The position numbers were made by a program, and so were the translations under genes. A DNA stretch of 64,000 nucleotides. Origin: Streptomyces sp. V1I1 (lineage in GTDB: Bacteria > Actinomycetota > Actinomycetes > Streptomycetales > Streptomycetaceae). The notes under the pieces were generated by a model, which was not told the origin of the DNA, made no database searches, and saw nothing but the letters and a program-made list of their open reading frames with translations. Positions 1 through 8,880 of this stretch are shown in pieces. Where the stretch lies: the NCBI RefSeq assembly GCF_030817355.1, contig NZ_JAUSZH010000001.1, positions 62,001 through 126,000 on the forward strand. The letters are read 5' to 3'. How positions within the stretch are numbered: the stretch's first letter is position 1; each line of letters opens with the position of its first letter.

Positions 1-2
1 AG

Positions 3-413
3 TTGATCGCAGATGGATGTGCGCATGTTTGCGTCGAGTTGGATTGGTACGACGGCCCCCGCGCCGGACTCGTTGACATCGATGGAGTGGCTCACTACTT
101 CCAGTGTTACGACGTCGACTTCTCCCGAGCCCCTGACGAGTACTGTGTGTGGCCCGCGAGCGAGGCCCTGGTTGCGCTGGAGTGGGAACAGTGGAAGATC
201 TTCGCTCGGTGGAACCAGCGATACGAAGCTGGGAGCGCTGGGATCGAGAGCCATCCCGGGCACGGAGGGATCGCCGCTCGGTACGACGAACTGACTGCGC
301 TGCTCACCCCGCACCGTCAGGTACCTGCCGACGCGCGGCGGCTGGTCGCCGAGTGGCGGTTCGACGGCGGGGACCGCTACCGGGCTGACGGGGCCGGCTA
401 CTGGGTCAGGTAG
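3..413 (+). CDS. hypothetical protein, 5' end possibly outside window
   Basis: An open frame of 136 codons begins with TTG at the window edge, so the true start may lie upstream. The product is acidic and rich in Trp and Tyr, with no signal peptide or membrane segment. Composition is typical of Streptomyces cytoplasmic proteins of unknown function. I recognise no domain and assign no role. It reads in the same direction as the two following short genes, but gaps of tens of bases and no visible coupling make an operon uncertain. Confidence 0.5.
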   Translation: MIADGCAHVCVELDWYDGPRAGLVDIDGVAHYFQCYDVDFSRAPDEYCVWPASEALVALEWEQWKIFARWNQRYEAGSAGIESHPGHGGIAARYDELTALLTPHRQVPADARRLVAEWRFDGGDRYRADGAGYWVR

Positions 414-437
414 AGCCCAGGCAGGTGAGGCTGCCGT

Positions 438-472
438 CGATCATTGGGTGTTGTGTCGACAATCAATGATCG
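438..472. promoter_or_regulatory. interrupted 9-bp palindrome upstream of next gene
   Basis: CGATCATTG at 438-446 is repeated in inverse at 464-472 with a 17-base spacer, straddling the proposed start at 466. It could be an operator or a small hairpin. Nothing else supports a specific regulator. Confidence 0.25.
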
Positions 473-885
473 AGCGGCGGGATCGGACTTTGAAAGGTTC
501 AGTACTCGATCTGATCGGCGGGCCGCAAACTGACAGCGGTCCGGGGCCTTGTGCTGTCGCGCTGGGCCGCGACTGGTACCAGAAGGCGGCTCACTGCCCG
601 GACAGTCTTGGTGACCACCCGGACGTGATCAAGGGTGTTGGGTCGGACGGAGATGGCGTGGTGTTCTATGAGGAGGTCGTCAACGCCGCTAGCTACGCCT
701 TCGAGCGGCTGAAGGGTGGCGACGGGGATGCGTTCTACGAGGCGTGGGATCTGTACCGAGTCTCGCGGGGCATAAAAGCGGGCCCCGCCGATCTGGGCGA
801 AGACTTCGATTTCGACGACGCCGAGGAGGTGCGTCGGCGATTGCCCCGGCTCGCTGCTCTCCACCTTGGCGAGCTGGTCGGCTGA
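466..885 (+). CDS. hypothetical protein, acidic
   Basis: The frame is open from 448 (TTG). ATG at 466 is the more natural start and gives about 139 residues. The C-terminal half is strongly acidic, with an Asp-rich run near residues 110-120 (GEDFDFDDAEEV). There are no membrane segments and no recognised domain. The next gene on the same strand starts 43 bases downstream. Function is unknown; the frame could also be the surviving part of a longer gene. Confidence 0.4.
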   Translation: MIERRDRTLKGSVLDLIGGPQTDSGPGPCAVALGRDWYQKAAHCPDSLGDHPDVIKGVGSDGDGVVFYEEVVNAASYAFERLKGGDGDAFYEAWDLYRVSRGIKAGPADLGEDFDFDDAEEVRRRLPRLAALHLGELVG

Positions 886-928
886 TCCAGCAGTCGGCAG
901 CCGTGGGGCCTCCTGCATGGATCACGGC

Positions 929-1259
929 ATGACGGACTGGTCGCAGTTCAGTGAGGCCTACGGCTCCGCGGAGCGGATCCCTGTACTCCTTGATCGCGTA
1001 GGTATGGAAGAGGACGTCTGGGATGAACTCTGGGGGGAGGCTGTGCCACCAGGGCGTCACGGCGTACTCCGCGAGCTTCGCAGCGCTTCCATCGCTCGCC
1101 GCGGTCGCCAGGAGCGCCGAGGATCGGGACAGCAACGAGGCGCTCCTCCTGGCCGGGCGGTCATGCGCTGCGCGCTCCAGGGCCACGGCGCGGACGACAT
1201 CCTCCCGTCGTCCTCGACCGCGGTCGAGGACCTGCGAGACCTGGCGGACGAGCGCCTAG
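929..1259 (+). pseudogene. hypothetical protein gene, frameshifted and cut by an IS
   Basis: ATG at 929 opens MTDWSQFSEAYGSAERIPV and runs to an Asp-Glu-Leu-Trp-Gly stretch. Then a run of six G (1032-1037) throws the frame. In the next frame the sequence resumes with CHQGVTAYSASFAALPSLA, the signature of a common Streptomyces family of unknown function. Removing one G restores the frame, so this is either a homopolymer sequencing error or a real inactivating insertion. The 3' end is interrupted at 1259 by the IS701-family element, whose CTAG duplication occupies the last four bases. Confidence 0.55.
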
Positions 1260-2688
1260 TAGGACTCCGTTGGGTTGCTCTGGCTCTTGGGTTCTGGCTG
1301 GTGGTGGACGTTCTGGGCAAGGGGCGGTGACAGGTGGTGCAGGTGCCGGTCCAGCAGTTCAGCAGGTCTTGGATGGCGTCGAGGATCTGGTAGAGGGTGA
1401 GTCCGCTGTATCGGCTTTTGGGGCCAGGCGCTGTTCGGTGAGGAACGCGTGGGCGGCGGTGGCCAGGGTGACGTGGTGATGCCACCCGGTCCAGGAACGG
1501 CCCTCGAAGTGGTCCAGGCCGAGGCCGTGCTTGAGTTCCCGGTAGTCGTGCTCGATGAGCCAGCGGATCTTGGCCAGGCGGACCAGTTCAGCCAGCGCGG
1601 TGGCGGCGGGCAGGTTGGACAGCCAGTAGTCGGTGGGTGCTTCGGCGCCTTCGGGCCACTCGACCAGCAGCGTGACCTCGGGCAGGACACCGTCCCAGAA
1701 GCCCTCCTGCGCGGTGGCGGCGGCCCGGGTCAGGCGGCGGGCTCGGACCCCGGCCGGCCGCACTCGCAGTGCCAAAAAGCGCGAGCGCATCGGTCCGCGG
1801 GATCCTTCCCGCCAGGTCACCTCGGTGAAGGTCTGCCGCCCCTGGCCGGCCGCCAGCGCGGCCAGGGGCAACGGCTTGTCCCGGTAGCGGGGCTGCGGCT
1901 TGCGGCCATTGCCCGACCACGGCGGCGTGAGCGGCTTGGCGTCCTGCGGGTGGGCGGTCACATCTGCACGGACCGCCACGACATAGCTGATGCCCCGGCC
2001 GTCCAGGCCGTCGCGGAAGTCGGCGTTCTGTCCGTAGCCGGAGTCGGCCACCAGCACCGGCGGGACCAGACCCCATCCGGCCAGCTCATCGATGCTGTCC
2101 AACGCCAGACGCCACTTCTCCCGGTGTCCGACCTCCTGCGGTATCCCGGTCTTGCGCCGCCGTCCGGCATCGTCCGCCCACTCCTGCGGCACGAACAACC
2201 GCCACTGCAGCGGACAGGACGCGGAGTCGGAGACCGCGTGCACGCTCACCGCGACCTGACAGTTGGCCCGCTTGCCCAGCGCCCCGCAGTACTGGGGCGC
2301 GACCGCCACCGACATCTTTCCGTCCTTCGGGAACGACACGTCATCGACCGCCCATGCGTCCGGGCCGATCAGCGGCACCATCCGCTCCGCAATCCGCCGC
2401 CGCACCGGCACCGGATCCCAGGTCGACTGGTTCACGAACTGCTGCAGGTTCTGCTCGTTGCCATCCGGCAGCCGCTCCGCCATCGGCTGGATCGACTTAC
2501 GCCGCCCGTCCAGCATCAGCCCCCGCAGATAGCAGTCGCCCTTCGCCCGCTGATCCTTGCGTGGCACCGACGCGAACACATCAGCGACGAATAGCGCCAA
2601 CTTCGCCCGAGCACGGTTCACTTCGTGTGCGTCCACACCCCCAACATGCCCCCAAACTGGCCCGAGAGGAAGACCTAACGGAGTCCTA
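1260..2688 (-). mobile_element. IS701-family insertion sequence with CTAG target duplication
   Basis: The ends read TAGGACTCCGTT at the left and AACGGAGTCCTA at the right, an inverted repeat. They are flanked by CTAG at 1256-1259 and again at 2689-2692. A four-base CTAG/YTAR-type duplication is characteristic of the IS701 family. The element is 1429 bp and carries one transposase gene on the minus strand. It separates a plus-strand hypothetical pseudogene on the left from the truncated Mrr-like gene on the right. Confidence 0.85.
1359..2636 (-). CDS. IS701-family DDE transposase, C-terminal frameshift
   Basis: The transposase starts at GTG 2636, inside the element (DAHEVNRARAKLALF...). It shows the family's DDE core, including WAVDDVSFPKDGK, LVADSGYGQ and the terminal YRELKHGLGLDHFEGR. 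The open frame continues upstream beyond the IS only by chance. Near 1425 a CCCCAAAAG stretch shifts the frame. The expected tail (SGLTLYQILDAIQDLL, then a CxxC with HRPLPR) lies in the neighbouring frame and is replaced by a short unrelated end. The catalytic core is intact, so activity is possible; one base in a homopolymer could be an error. Confidence 0.85.
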   Translation of the reverse strand: MDAHEVNRARAKLALFVADVFASVPRKDQRAKGDCYLRGLMLDGRRKSIQPMAERLPDGNEQNLQQFVNQSTWDPVPVRRRIAERMVPLIGPDAWAVDDVSFPKDGKMSVAVAPQYCGALGKRANCQVAVSVHAVSDSASCPLQWRLFVPQEWADDAGRRRKTGIPQEVGHREKWRLALDSIDELAGWGLVPPVLVADSGYGQNADFRDGLDGRGISYVVAVRADVTAHPQDAKPLTPPWSGNGRKPQPRYRDKPLPLAALAAGQGRQTFTEVTWREGSRGPMRSRFLALRVRPAGVRARRLTRAAATAQEGFWDGVLPEVTLLVEWPEGAEAPTDYWLSNLPAATALAELVRLAKIRWLIEHDYRELKHGLGLDHFEGRSWTGWHHHVTLATAAHAFLTEQRLAPKADTADSPSTRSSTPSKTC

Positions 2689-2692
2689 CTAG

Positions 2693-3067
2693 AAGGTCTG
2701 CCGCCAGATCGCCAGAGCCGCCGACCACAGTCACGTTGGTGCAGCCGTCGCGGCGGCACAGTTCGGCTACGTAGTGCTCGAAGTCCTGCCAAGTCATGGC
2801 ATCGATGGCTGTCATGGAGCGTTCCAGCTCCATACGCCGGTCCTTTTCGCGCCATGCGCGGTCGCCGGCACGCTCCCGTTGATGTGACTTCCACAGGATC
2901 CAGGCGATGGTGCTCGCTATGCCTGTTCCGGCGACACCGAGCAGAATCCATGGCGACCACCACAGCACGAAGAGCACGGCGGAGATTCCGACCACGGCCC
3001 CCATCAGGCGTTGGCGTTGCTCTCGCTGCCGCTGGGCCTTGGTGCGGCGTCCCTTCCGCTTGGGCAT
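2693..3067 (-). pseudogene. membrane-anchored Mrr-like restriction endonuclease, truncated by IS
   Basis: ATG at 3067 (MPKRKGRRTKAQRQ) follows a GGGGAAGGGG ribosome site. A basic N-terminus is followed by two hydrophobic segments (about residues 25-65), a charged linker, then MTWQDFEHYVAELCRRDGC and GGSGDLAADLL. That is the start of the Mrr-type restriction endonuclease fold found in many actinobacterial membrane proteins. The catalytic QxK part is missing because the gene ends at the IS701 insertion. The sequence on the other side of the IS does not continue this gene, so a rearrangement beyond simple insertion has occurred. Confidence 0.6.
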
Positions 3068-3223
3068 GGAGCCCCTTCCCCCTGTCTGCATCTGGTGGGC
3101 AGTTTGGAAGCATGTGAGAGCTCTGCCAAGACGGCGTTTCTGGCCAAAGTCGGTATCACGTGATCCGCTAAACCTGGCCGACGATCAGCAGCCTTGTCGG
3201 GAAGTCCGGCCCTCGCTTCTTGG

Positions 3224-3607
3224 TCACCCGCCGCGGCAGGCGTGATCGGCAGGATTGGCTACGGGACAGGCTGGCTGGTGCTGGCGGTGGCATTCGGAGT
3301 GCACGAGGCGAAGGTTGTTCCGCTCGTCCGTGCCACCGTCTCGCCGGTAGGTGAAGTGATGCTTGTGGAGCATCTTCTTTGAGGCCGCGAACCAGTTGAT
3401 CCACTCGCGTGGGCTGTCTGGTTCGTACTCGGCTCCGATGATCAGCGCCTGCTTGCAGAAGGGACAGAGCCCCTGCTGCCGGACCGCCAGGAGAAGACTG
3501 GTCCAGTCCATCGGCGGCGGCGCTTTCCTTCGGCGGCGGCTCCGCCAGTACTCGGTCAGTGCGAGGCGTCCGAGCGGACCAACGGCCCCATCTCTCCCCG
3601 CCGCCAC
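3224..3607 (-). pseudogene. group II intron-encoded protein, C-terminal HNH fragment
   Basis: The frame contains EYWRSRRRRKAPPPMDW, GLCPFCKQALI, EYEPDSPREWINWF and later LRLVHSECHRQHQ. This order, with a CxxC zinc motif, the SPxEW segment and a final HxxCH, matches the C-terminal HNH endonuclease domain of bacterial group II intron reverse transcriptase/maturases. No reverse transcriptase domain is visible upstream (3610-3800), so only the tail survives. It may mark a former intron insertion next to the chitinase gene. Confidence 0.6.
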
Positions 3608-3708
3608 GGGAGTTCACGCCACCCAAGCCGAACCAACGCGTCACGTTCGGAAAGTTGATGGCTTCTCAGCGAGAGAACACCCAACTACTCAGCGTTCCTG
3701 CGGAGGTG

Positions 3709-3741
3709 TTGACAAGAGGATTGGTCTGGACCACCTTGTAT
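3709..3741 (+). promoter_or_regulatory. chitinase promoter with DasR-like (dre) operator
   Basis: TTGACA at 3709-3714 is a good -35 candidate. The 16 bases at 3720-3735 (ATTGGTCTGGACCACC) resemble the DasR response element ACTGGTCTAGACCACT, known upstream of Streptomyces chitinase genes. A weak -10 (TTGTAT) lies at 3736-3741. The site sits 70-85 bases before the chitinase start, where N-acetylglucosamine-controlled repression is expected. Confidence 0.6.
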
Positions 3742-3804
3742 CAGCAACGGTGGCCACCCCCCGCGGTACGCCCGAGCCCCTCTGACGCCCCCTGGAGGCA
3801 ACAA

Positions 3805-5203
3805 GTGGACCCCCGCCGCCTGTTCAGACGCACCGTGAGCCCGGGGCTCGCCGTGCTTGCCGCGGCCGCACTCACCCTCACTGGACTCGCCGGCAGCGCT
3901 GAGGCCGCCGGCGTCAATGTCGCCAAGAACGCCGGCTTCGAGTCGGGGCTCGCCAACTGGACCTGCTCGGCCGGCAGCGGAACGACCGTCACCTCCCCGA
4001 TGCACAGCGGGGCGAGCGCCCTCCAGGCCACCCCGGCCGGCCAGGACAATGCCAAGTGCTCGCAGACCGTCGCCGTCAAGCCCAACTCGACGTACGCGCT
4101 CAGCGCCTGGGTGCAGGGCAGCTATGTCTACCTCAGCGCCTCCGGCACGGGCACGACCGACGTCTCCACCTGGACCCCGCGCGGCGGCTCGTCGTGGATC
4201 CGGCTCTCCACCACCTTCACCACCGGCGCCTCGACGACCTCGGTGACCGTCTACACCCACGGCTGGTACGGCCAGCCCGCCTACTTCGCCGACGACCTCA
4301 GCGTCTTCGGACCCGATGGCGGCGGTGGCCCCGACCCCGACCCGGTGGTCCCGGCCGCCCCAGTCGGCCTCGCGGCGGGCGCCGTCACGGCCTCCTCCCT
4401 GTCCCTGTCCTGGTCCCCCGCGAGCGGAGTGACCGGGTACAACGTCTACCGGGGCAGTACCAAGGTCCAGGCCGTGACCGGCACTTCGGCCACCGTCACC
4501 GGGCTGGCTGCCTCCACCTCGTACACCTTCCAGGTCACCGCGACCAACTCTGCGGGCGAGTCGGCGAAGTCCACGGCCGTCACGGCGACGACAGCGAACG
4601 ACGGCAGGACGACCAACCCGAATGTGCCCAAGCACGCCCTCACCGGCTACTGGCAGAACTTCAACAACGGCGCGACCGTCCAGAAGCTCCGCGACGTGCA
4701 GAGCCAGTTCGACATCATCGCCGTCTCCTTCGCGGACTCCACGGCCACGACCGGTGAGATCACCTTCAACCTCGACCCGGCCGTCGGCTACGCCTCTGCC
4801 CCCGACTTCAAGGCCGACATCGCCGCCAGGAAGTCCGCGGGCAGACCGTCGTCAACATGCAGTACTACAACAGCGTTTCGATGCTCGGCTGCGACGGCAA
4901 GGTCTCTTCCCAGGGCTCGGTGGACTGCCTCACCGCACTCGCCTGCATACAGCTCGAGAAACGGCCTCGACCTGTCCCAGGTGGGCCTCGGTCCCACCCA
5001 GGGCGCAGGCAGCGGCTACGTCGCCCCGTCCATCGTGAAGAACGCCCTGGACTGCCTGGCCCGGGGCACCAACTGCGGCGCCTTCAGGCCCGCCCGTACG
5101 TACCCCTCGCTGCGGGGCGCGATGACCTGGTCGACCAACCGGGACGCGGCGGCCGACGACACCTGATCGAACGCGGTGGGACCGCACGTGCCCAACCTGC
5201 CCT
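3805..5203 (+). pseudogene. secreted GH18 chitinase, catalytic region deleted
   Basis: GTG at 3805 follows GGAGG (3794-3798). It encodes an Ala/Leu-rich signal peptide ending near SAEA, a carbohydrate-binding module (about residues 35-170), a fibronectin III domain (about 185-270) and the beginning of a GH18 chitinase domain (HALTGYWQNFNNGATV). At about 4843 the text jumps from AARKSAG straight to VVNMQYYNSVSMLG. The roughly 100 residues holding the catalytic DGxDxDxE motif are therefore missing and the frame shifts. An extra A near 4956 shifts it back, and a TGG-to-TGA change stops it at 5166, just before the normal end. The enzyme cannot be active. The dre-like promoter upstream is still intact. 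Confidence 0.85.
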
Positions 5204-5278
5204 GTCGTTCGCGTTGAACAACGGACTGCGGTGGGGCTGACCGCCGCCTGGCTCGGTGTTCAGCGCGAACGACAGGGC
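5199..5278. repeat. 22-bp inverted repeat after chitinase pseudogene
   Basis: GCCCTGTCGTTCGCGTTGAA at 5199 onward (arm 5199-5220) is repeated in inverse at 5257-5278 with one mismatch, separated by 36 bases. It could be a terminator-like hairpin or the footprint of an excised element. There is no U-tract. Confidence 0.5.
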
Positions 5279-6090
5279 GAGCAAGAGCAGGACGAAGCGC
5301 GGGAAGTCCACGATCGACCTTTCGGATGGCAGGAGATGGGACACCGCCGGGCGGCGAGATGTACCCGAGCGGCGGCAAACCCTGCCTGTCCAGCGGGGCG
5401 TCGAGCCACGGATCGCCCGCACCTTGGGCCCACGCCCCCCGGCACGTTGTCCCTATCCTTCGGGATGTCCAGGCCATCGGTTGGACAGCGAAGGGCGACA
5501 TCGCCGTGGGGGGCCGACCACAGCTATCACAACGGGCCTGGAGGGCCCCTTCTTCGACCGGCTCGGAGCCCTGCGCGGTTCCGGGATCTACGACTGGGCG
5601 GGGAACAATCCAACCGGGCCCTGGCAACGGTCGTCGGCACGTCACCCACCACGGTCGGCGACTGGCTCGACGGCAACCGTTTCCCCCAGGAGATCGACTC
5701 CCTGCTGACCATCGTCGCCACCGTGCGGGGACACGCCGCCCGCCCCCGGCCCCGGGGCCCCGAACGCCGACTTATCAGGCGCGGGCCCATCAGGTGCCGG
5801 TTCATCAGGTGCCGGTTCATCAGGTGCGGACTTCTCCAGCGCGGACTTGCTGAGTGACCACCTGGCATGCCGCAATCCACGAGGAGGCCCCGCCGCCGCA
5901 GCGACTGAAGCCGTGAGTCGGCACTGGCCGCGCAGGGCGAGCGAACCCTGGCCGGGACGGACGCGGCGCCCGTCGGCGCGGTGCCCGATCCTCCGGCGAC
6001 GTCACCGAATGGTCGGCCGCGCAGCTCGGCGTCCACCCGGCCAAGATACCGCCGTCCCTTTTTGCCTGATCTTGATGGAACGGAAAGAAC
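5279..6090. other. degraded region with an HTH-like fragment
   Basis: No intact gene is seen. On the plus strand near 5616-5745 the sequence reads LATVVGTSPTTVGDWLDG, close to the N-terminal helix-turn-helix of many Streptomyces STAND/TPR proteins. It is out of frame with its surroundings and has no continuation. The last 230 bases before the SARP gene contain nothing recognisable apart from the likely regulator promoter. Confidence 0.4.
5775..5834 (+). repeat. four 15-bp tandem repeats
   Basis: Units of TCAGGTGCCGGTTCA follow one another at 5775, 5790, 5805 and 5820. The middle two are perfect, the first and last diverged. In one plus frame they read as SGAGS/SGADF, like a pentapeptide-repeat tail of a lost protein. 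Confidence 0.6.
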
Positions 6091-8355
6091 ATGCATCTGG
6101 AAGACCGTGCTGCGACAACTCCCCTTGTGCATCCACTCGCAGCCATCAGGACGATGGGTAAAATGTCCGTACGTATTGGTGAACGAAATGCGCAATTGGG
6201 TTCACCAAAGCAGCGGGCACTATTCGCATTGCTGCTCATCAGTGCGGGCAAGGTGGTCTCGGTCTCCACCATCATCAGTTCGCTGTGGGGGGCCGAGCCG
6301 CCCAACTCCGTGACGGGAACCTTGTGCTCGTACGTCTCGCGTTTGCGCAGGGCGCTGGGCTGCCCGGCAGCGGAGGAGAGGAAGGGCACACTCGCCATAC
6401 GGTACGAGGCGTCCGGATATGTGCTGGACGTCGATCCGGAGCACACGGACGTCTCCCGTTTCCAGACCGCCGTCGAAAAGGGGCGCGTCCTGTTCGCCCA
6501 GGGCGACCTCGACGCGGCGCGCCGGGCGATGGCGGATGCCCTGGAGCTGTGGGTGGGCACGCCCTACAGCGAGCTGGCTGCCTACGACTTCGCCTGCATG
6601 GAGTCCATGCGTCTGGAACAGCTGCGGCTGCTGGCCCTGCAGATCTGGGCCGATGCCTGCCTGGGACTGGGGCAGTACGACGAGGTGGTCTGGAAGCTGG
6701 ACAAAGAGGTCCGCCGCAATCCGATGCTGGAGCGGCTGGGCTACCAGCTGATGCTCGCTCAGTACCACAGCGGCCAGCCCGCGGAGGCCGTGCTGACGTA
6801 CGAGCGCATCCGTTCGTGTCTCGCCACGGAACTGGGCACCGACACCAGCAAGGAACTGCAGGAACTGCACCAGGCTGTCCTCCGCCAGGACCTGAGGCCC
6901 GCGGCCACCGCCGCAGTGACGCCCCAGCCCTCCGTACCGCCGCGGGCCGAGCCGCTTGCCACGGTCGCCGAACCGGCGGACGGCTGTGGCAGCGTCCCTG
7001 CGGTGACGCCTCGGCGTCCCGGACGGCTGGTCGGGCGAGCGAGGGAGCTGGCGCGCCTGCGCGCAGTGGCCGGAGCGGCCGGATACGGACGGACCCTGCT
7101 GGTGGTCGGTGAACGGGGCGTGGGCAAGACCCGTCTCCTGCAGGAGTTCGCACGGGACCTGGAGGCCGCCGGCACGGAGATGATCTGGGCGTACTGCGCG
7201 GGACCGGGGGAGACTACCGACCGCCGTGCCTGGCAGCAGGTCGCCCGCAAGCTCCTCCGGACGCGGGCCGACCGACTGGGCACCCTGTCCGACGCCCTGC
7301 GGGACTGGTGCGGTCCGGAGGGCGAGCGGCCCGGTGCCGCCGACTCCCCGGCTGGCTGTCTCATCTTCCAGGCACTGGTCACCACGGCGGCCTCCGCACC
7401 CCTGGTGCTGTTTCTGGAGGATCTGAACACGGCCGACGACGGCACCCTGCAACTGCTGCAGTGGATGGCCAGGGAGGCATGCGACACGCAACTGCTGGTC
7501 ATCGCGACGGTGCGGGAGCACGCCGTCTCCTCCAGCCCCGTGCTACGGCGCGCGCTGGCGCGGCTGCTCCAGGAGGACACGGTGGACAACCTGCACCTTT
7601 CGGCTCTGTCCCTCGTTGACACTGGCGCCGTGATCGCCCAGATGCACGACCGTCCCCTGTCCTGGGACGTGGTGTCGGGCGTGCACCGGAGGACCGGCGG
7701 GAACCCCTATCTGCTCACCCGGCTGCTGACGGCGGTCGACGTTCTCGACGACCCTGAGGAGTCGTTGCGGCGCGTACCCTTCGCACTGAGGGTGGTGCTC
7801 CAGAGCTGGCTCGCCGACTGCCACACCGAGGTGATGACCGTACTCGAAATCTGCGCGGTCATCGGTCCGGTCATCGACCGCCGTCTCCTCACCCACATCC
7901 TCCAGCTCGTGGGGAGTGGCGCGGACGCGGTGCACCACGCGTTTCAAACCGGTCTGGTCCTCGCCAATCCCGCTGATCACAACGACCTGTACTTCGCCCA
8001 CGGACTGATGCGCGAGCAACTGCTGTCCGAGCTGGACCCCGTACGCCGGGCGCAGCTGCACCACACCATCGCCCAGGCGCTGTCCGGGTACCCCACGGCC
8101 GACGGGGTGCGCGGCGCGGCCGGCGAGGACATCGCCTATCACTGCGCACAGGCGGCACAGAGCCTCGACTTGGAGGAGGCAGTGCAGCCCCTGATCGATC
8201 TGGCCGACCAGGCGGAGCGCCGACTGCAGTACGCCGCGGCGCGATCGTGGCTCTGGCGGGCTCTCGCCATCCTGCGCGGCTGCCACTTCGAAGGGATCCC
8301 CGCGGCGCGGCTGCAGAAACGGGCTGCGTGGCTGACCTCTCTGATCTGCGGCTAA
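6091..8355 (+). CDS. cvm7: SARP-family transcriptional activator with NTPase domain (Cvm7-like)
   Basis: This is a probable pathway-specific activator. After an N-terminal OmpR-type winged helix (LGSPKQRALFALLLI, then SRLRRALG) comes the bacterial transcriptional activation domain (about residues 110-260). A P-loop NTPase follows, with Walker A GERGVGKT near residue 342 and Walker B VLFLEDLNTADD near 437. Starts at 6154 or 6163 are possible; 6091 has a GGAAAG just upstream. The protein ends at residue 754 in LTSLICG, while TPR-like sequence (LARAEYAQAQELVENSS) continues in another frame to about 8537. The C-terminal TPR part is therefore probably lost by frameshift. SARP regulators of this kind (cvm7/cvm7P) accompany clavam clusters in S. 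clavuligerus. The assignment rests on context plus domain order. Confidence 0.8.
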   Translation: MHLEDRAATTPLVHPLAAIRTMGKMSVRIGERNAQLGSPKQRALFALLLISAGKVVSVSTIISSLWGAEPPNSVTGTLCSYVSRLRRALGCPAAEERKGTLAIRYEASGYVLDVDPEHTDVSRFQTAVEKGRVLFAQGDLDAARRAMADALELWVGTPYSELAAYDFACMESMRLEQLRLLALQIWADACLGLGQYDEVVWKLDKEVRRNPMLERLGYQLMLAQYHSGQPAEAVLTYERIRSCLATELGTDTSKELQELHQAVLRQDLRPAATAAVTPQPSVPPRAEPLATVAEPADGCGSVPAVTPRRPGRLVGRARELARLRAVAGAAGYGRTLLVVGERGVGKTRLLQEFARDLEAAGTEMIWAYCAGPGETTDRRAWQQVARKLLRTRADRLGTLSDALRDWCGPEGERPGAADSPAGCLIFQALVTTAASAPLVLFLEDLNTADDGTLQLLQWMAREACDTQLLVIATVREHAVSSSPVLRRALARLLQEDTVDNLHLSALSLVDTGAVIAQMHDRPLSWDVVSGVHRRTGGNPYLLTRLLTAVDVLDDPEESLRRVPFALRVVLQSWLADCHTEVMTVLEICAVIGPVIDRRLLTHILQLVGSGADAVHHAFQTGLVLANPADHNDLYFAHGLMREQLLSELDPVRRAQLHHTIAQALSGYPTADGVRGAAGEDIAYHCAQAAQSLDLEEAVQPLIDLADQAERRLQYAAARSWLWRALAILRGCHFEGIPAARLQKRAAWLTSLICG

Positions 8356-8548
8356 GCGACCGTGGCATGGGGCCTGCGTGGCCGGGTGGAGCGGCTGCAA
8401 AGGACCCTCGGCGGCACCCGGCCGACGTCAGCCGTGGTATCGAAAGGTGTCTGATGCACCTGGCCCGTGCGGAGTACGCCCAGGCCCAGGAGTTGGTGGA
8501 GAACAGCAGCGGGTGGAAGCCGAAGCCGCCCATATAGGCGGGTGAGGC

Positions 8549-8880
8549 CTACTGTTTCTCGGAATGGCAGGTGACCAGCGTGGCGTCGAGGTCCAGGACC
8601 AGACCGGGCAGTTCGCGTCCGCCGGCTTTCACCGCAGGTATGCCGGAGCCGGTCTCGGCGGCCTGCAGCCAGGCGCTTCCCGGGCCTGGGCGCGGGCAGA
8701 AGCAAGCGAGGCGAGGCGGCCTCGTCAACATCGGAGAGCAGCCGCCAGGCCGTCGGTGTCGAGGCGATGGGCCGAAGACCCCTGCCTGGTCCCGCAGTAC
8801 GGCCAGGTCCGCGATGGCCTCGCCCCGGTCGGCGAGCATCACCGCCAGGTCGGTGGCGATCCGGCCCGGATCAGGTCCGG
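8549..8880 (-). pseudogene. IS1380-family transposase, N-terminal fragment
   Basis: The minus frame reads DPGRIATDLAVMLADRGEA, LRDQAGVFG and finally LVLDLDATLVTCHSEK. These are the N-terminal landmarks of IS1380 transposases, up to the first catalytic Asp (DxDAT). The segment between them is compressed and the rest of the enzyme is absent. It is fused in frame to the tail of the neighbouring nitroreductase remnant, so an old insertion has decayed in place. Confidence 0.6.

Noticed and set aside
1449..2594. Long plus-strand ORF of 381 codons
   Set aside because: It is exactly antisense to the IS701 transposase and Pro/Arg/Gln-rich; a GC-bias shadow.
5775..5834. Possible CRISPR array
   Set aside because: Units are 15 bp, contiguous and without spacers; a simple tandem repeat.
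6220..7521. Minus-strand ORF of 433 codons over the SARP gene
   Set aside because: Antisense shadow; the plus strand has clear BTAD and P-loop domains.
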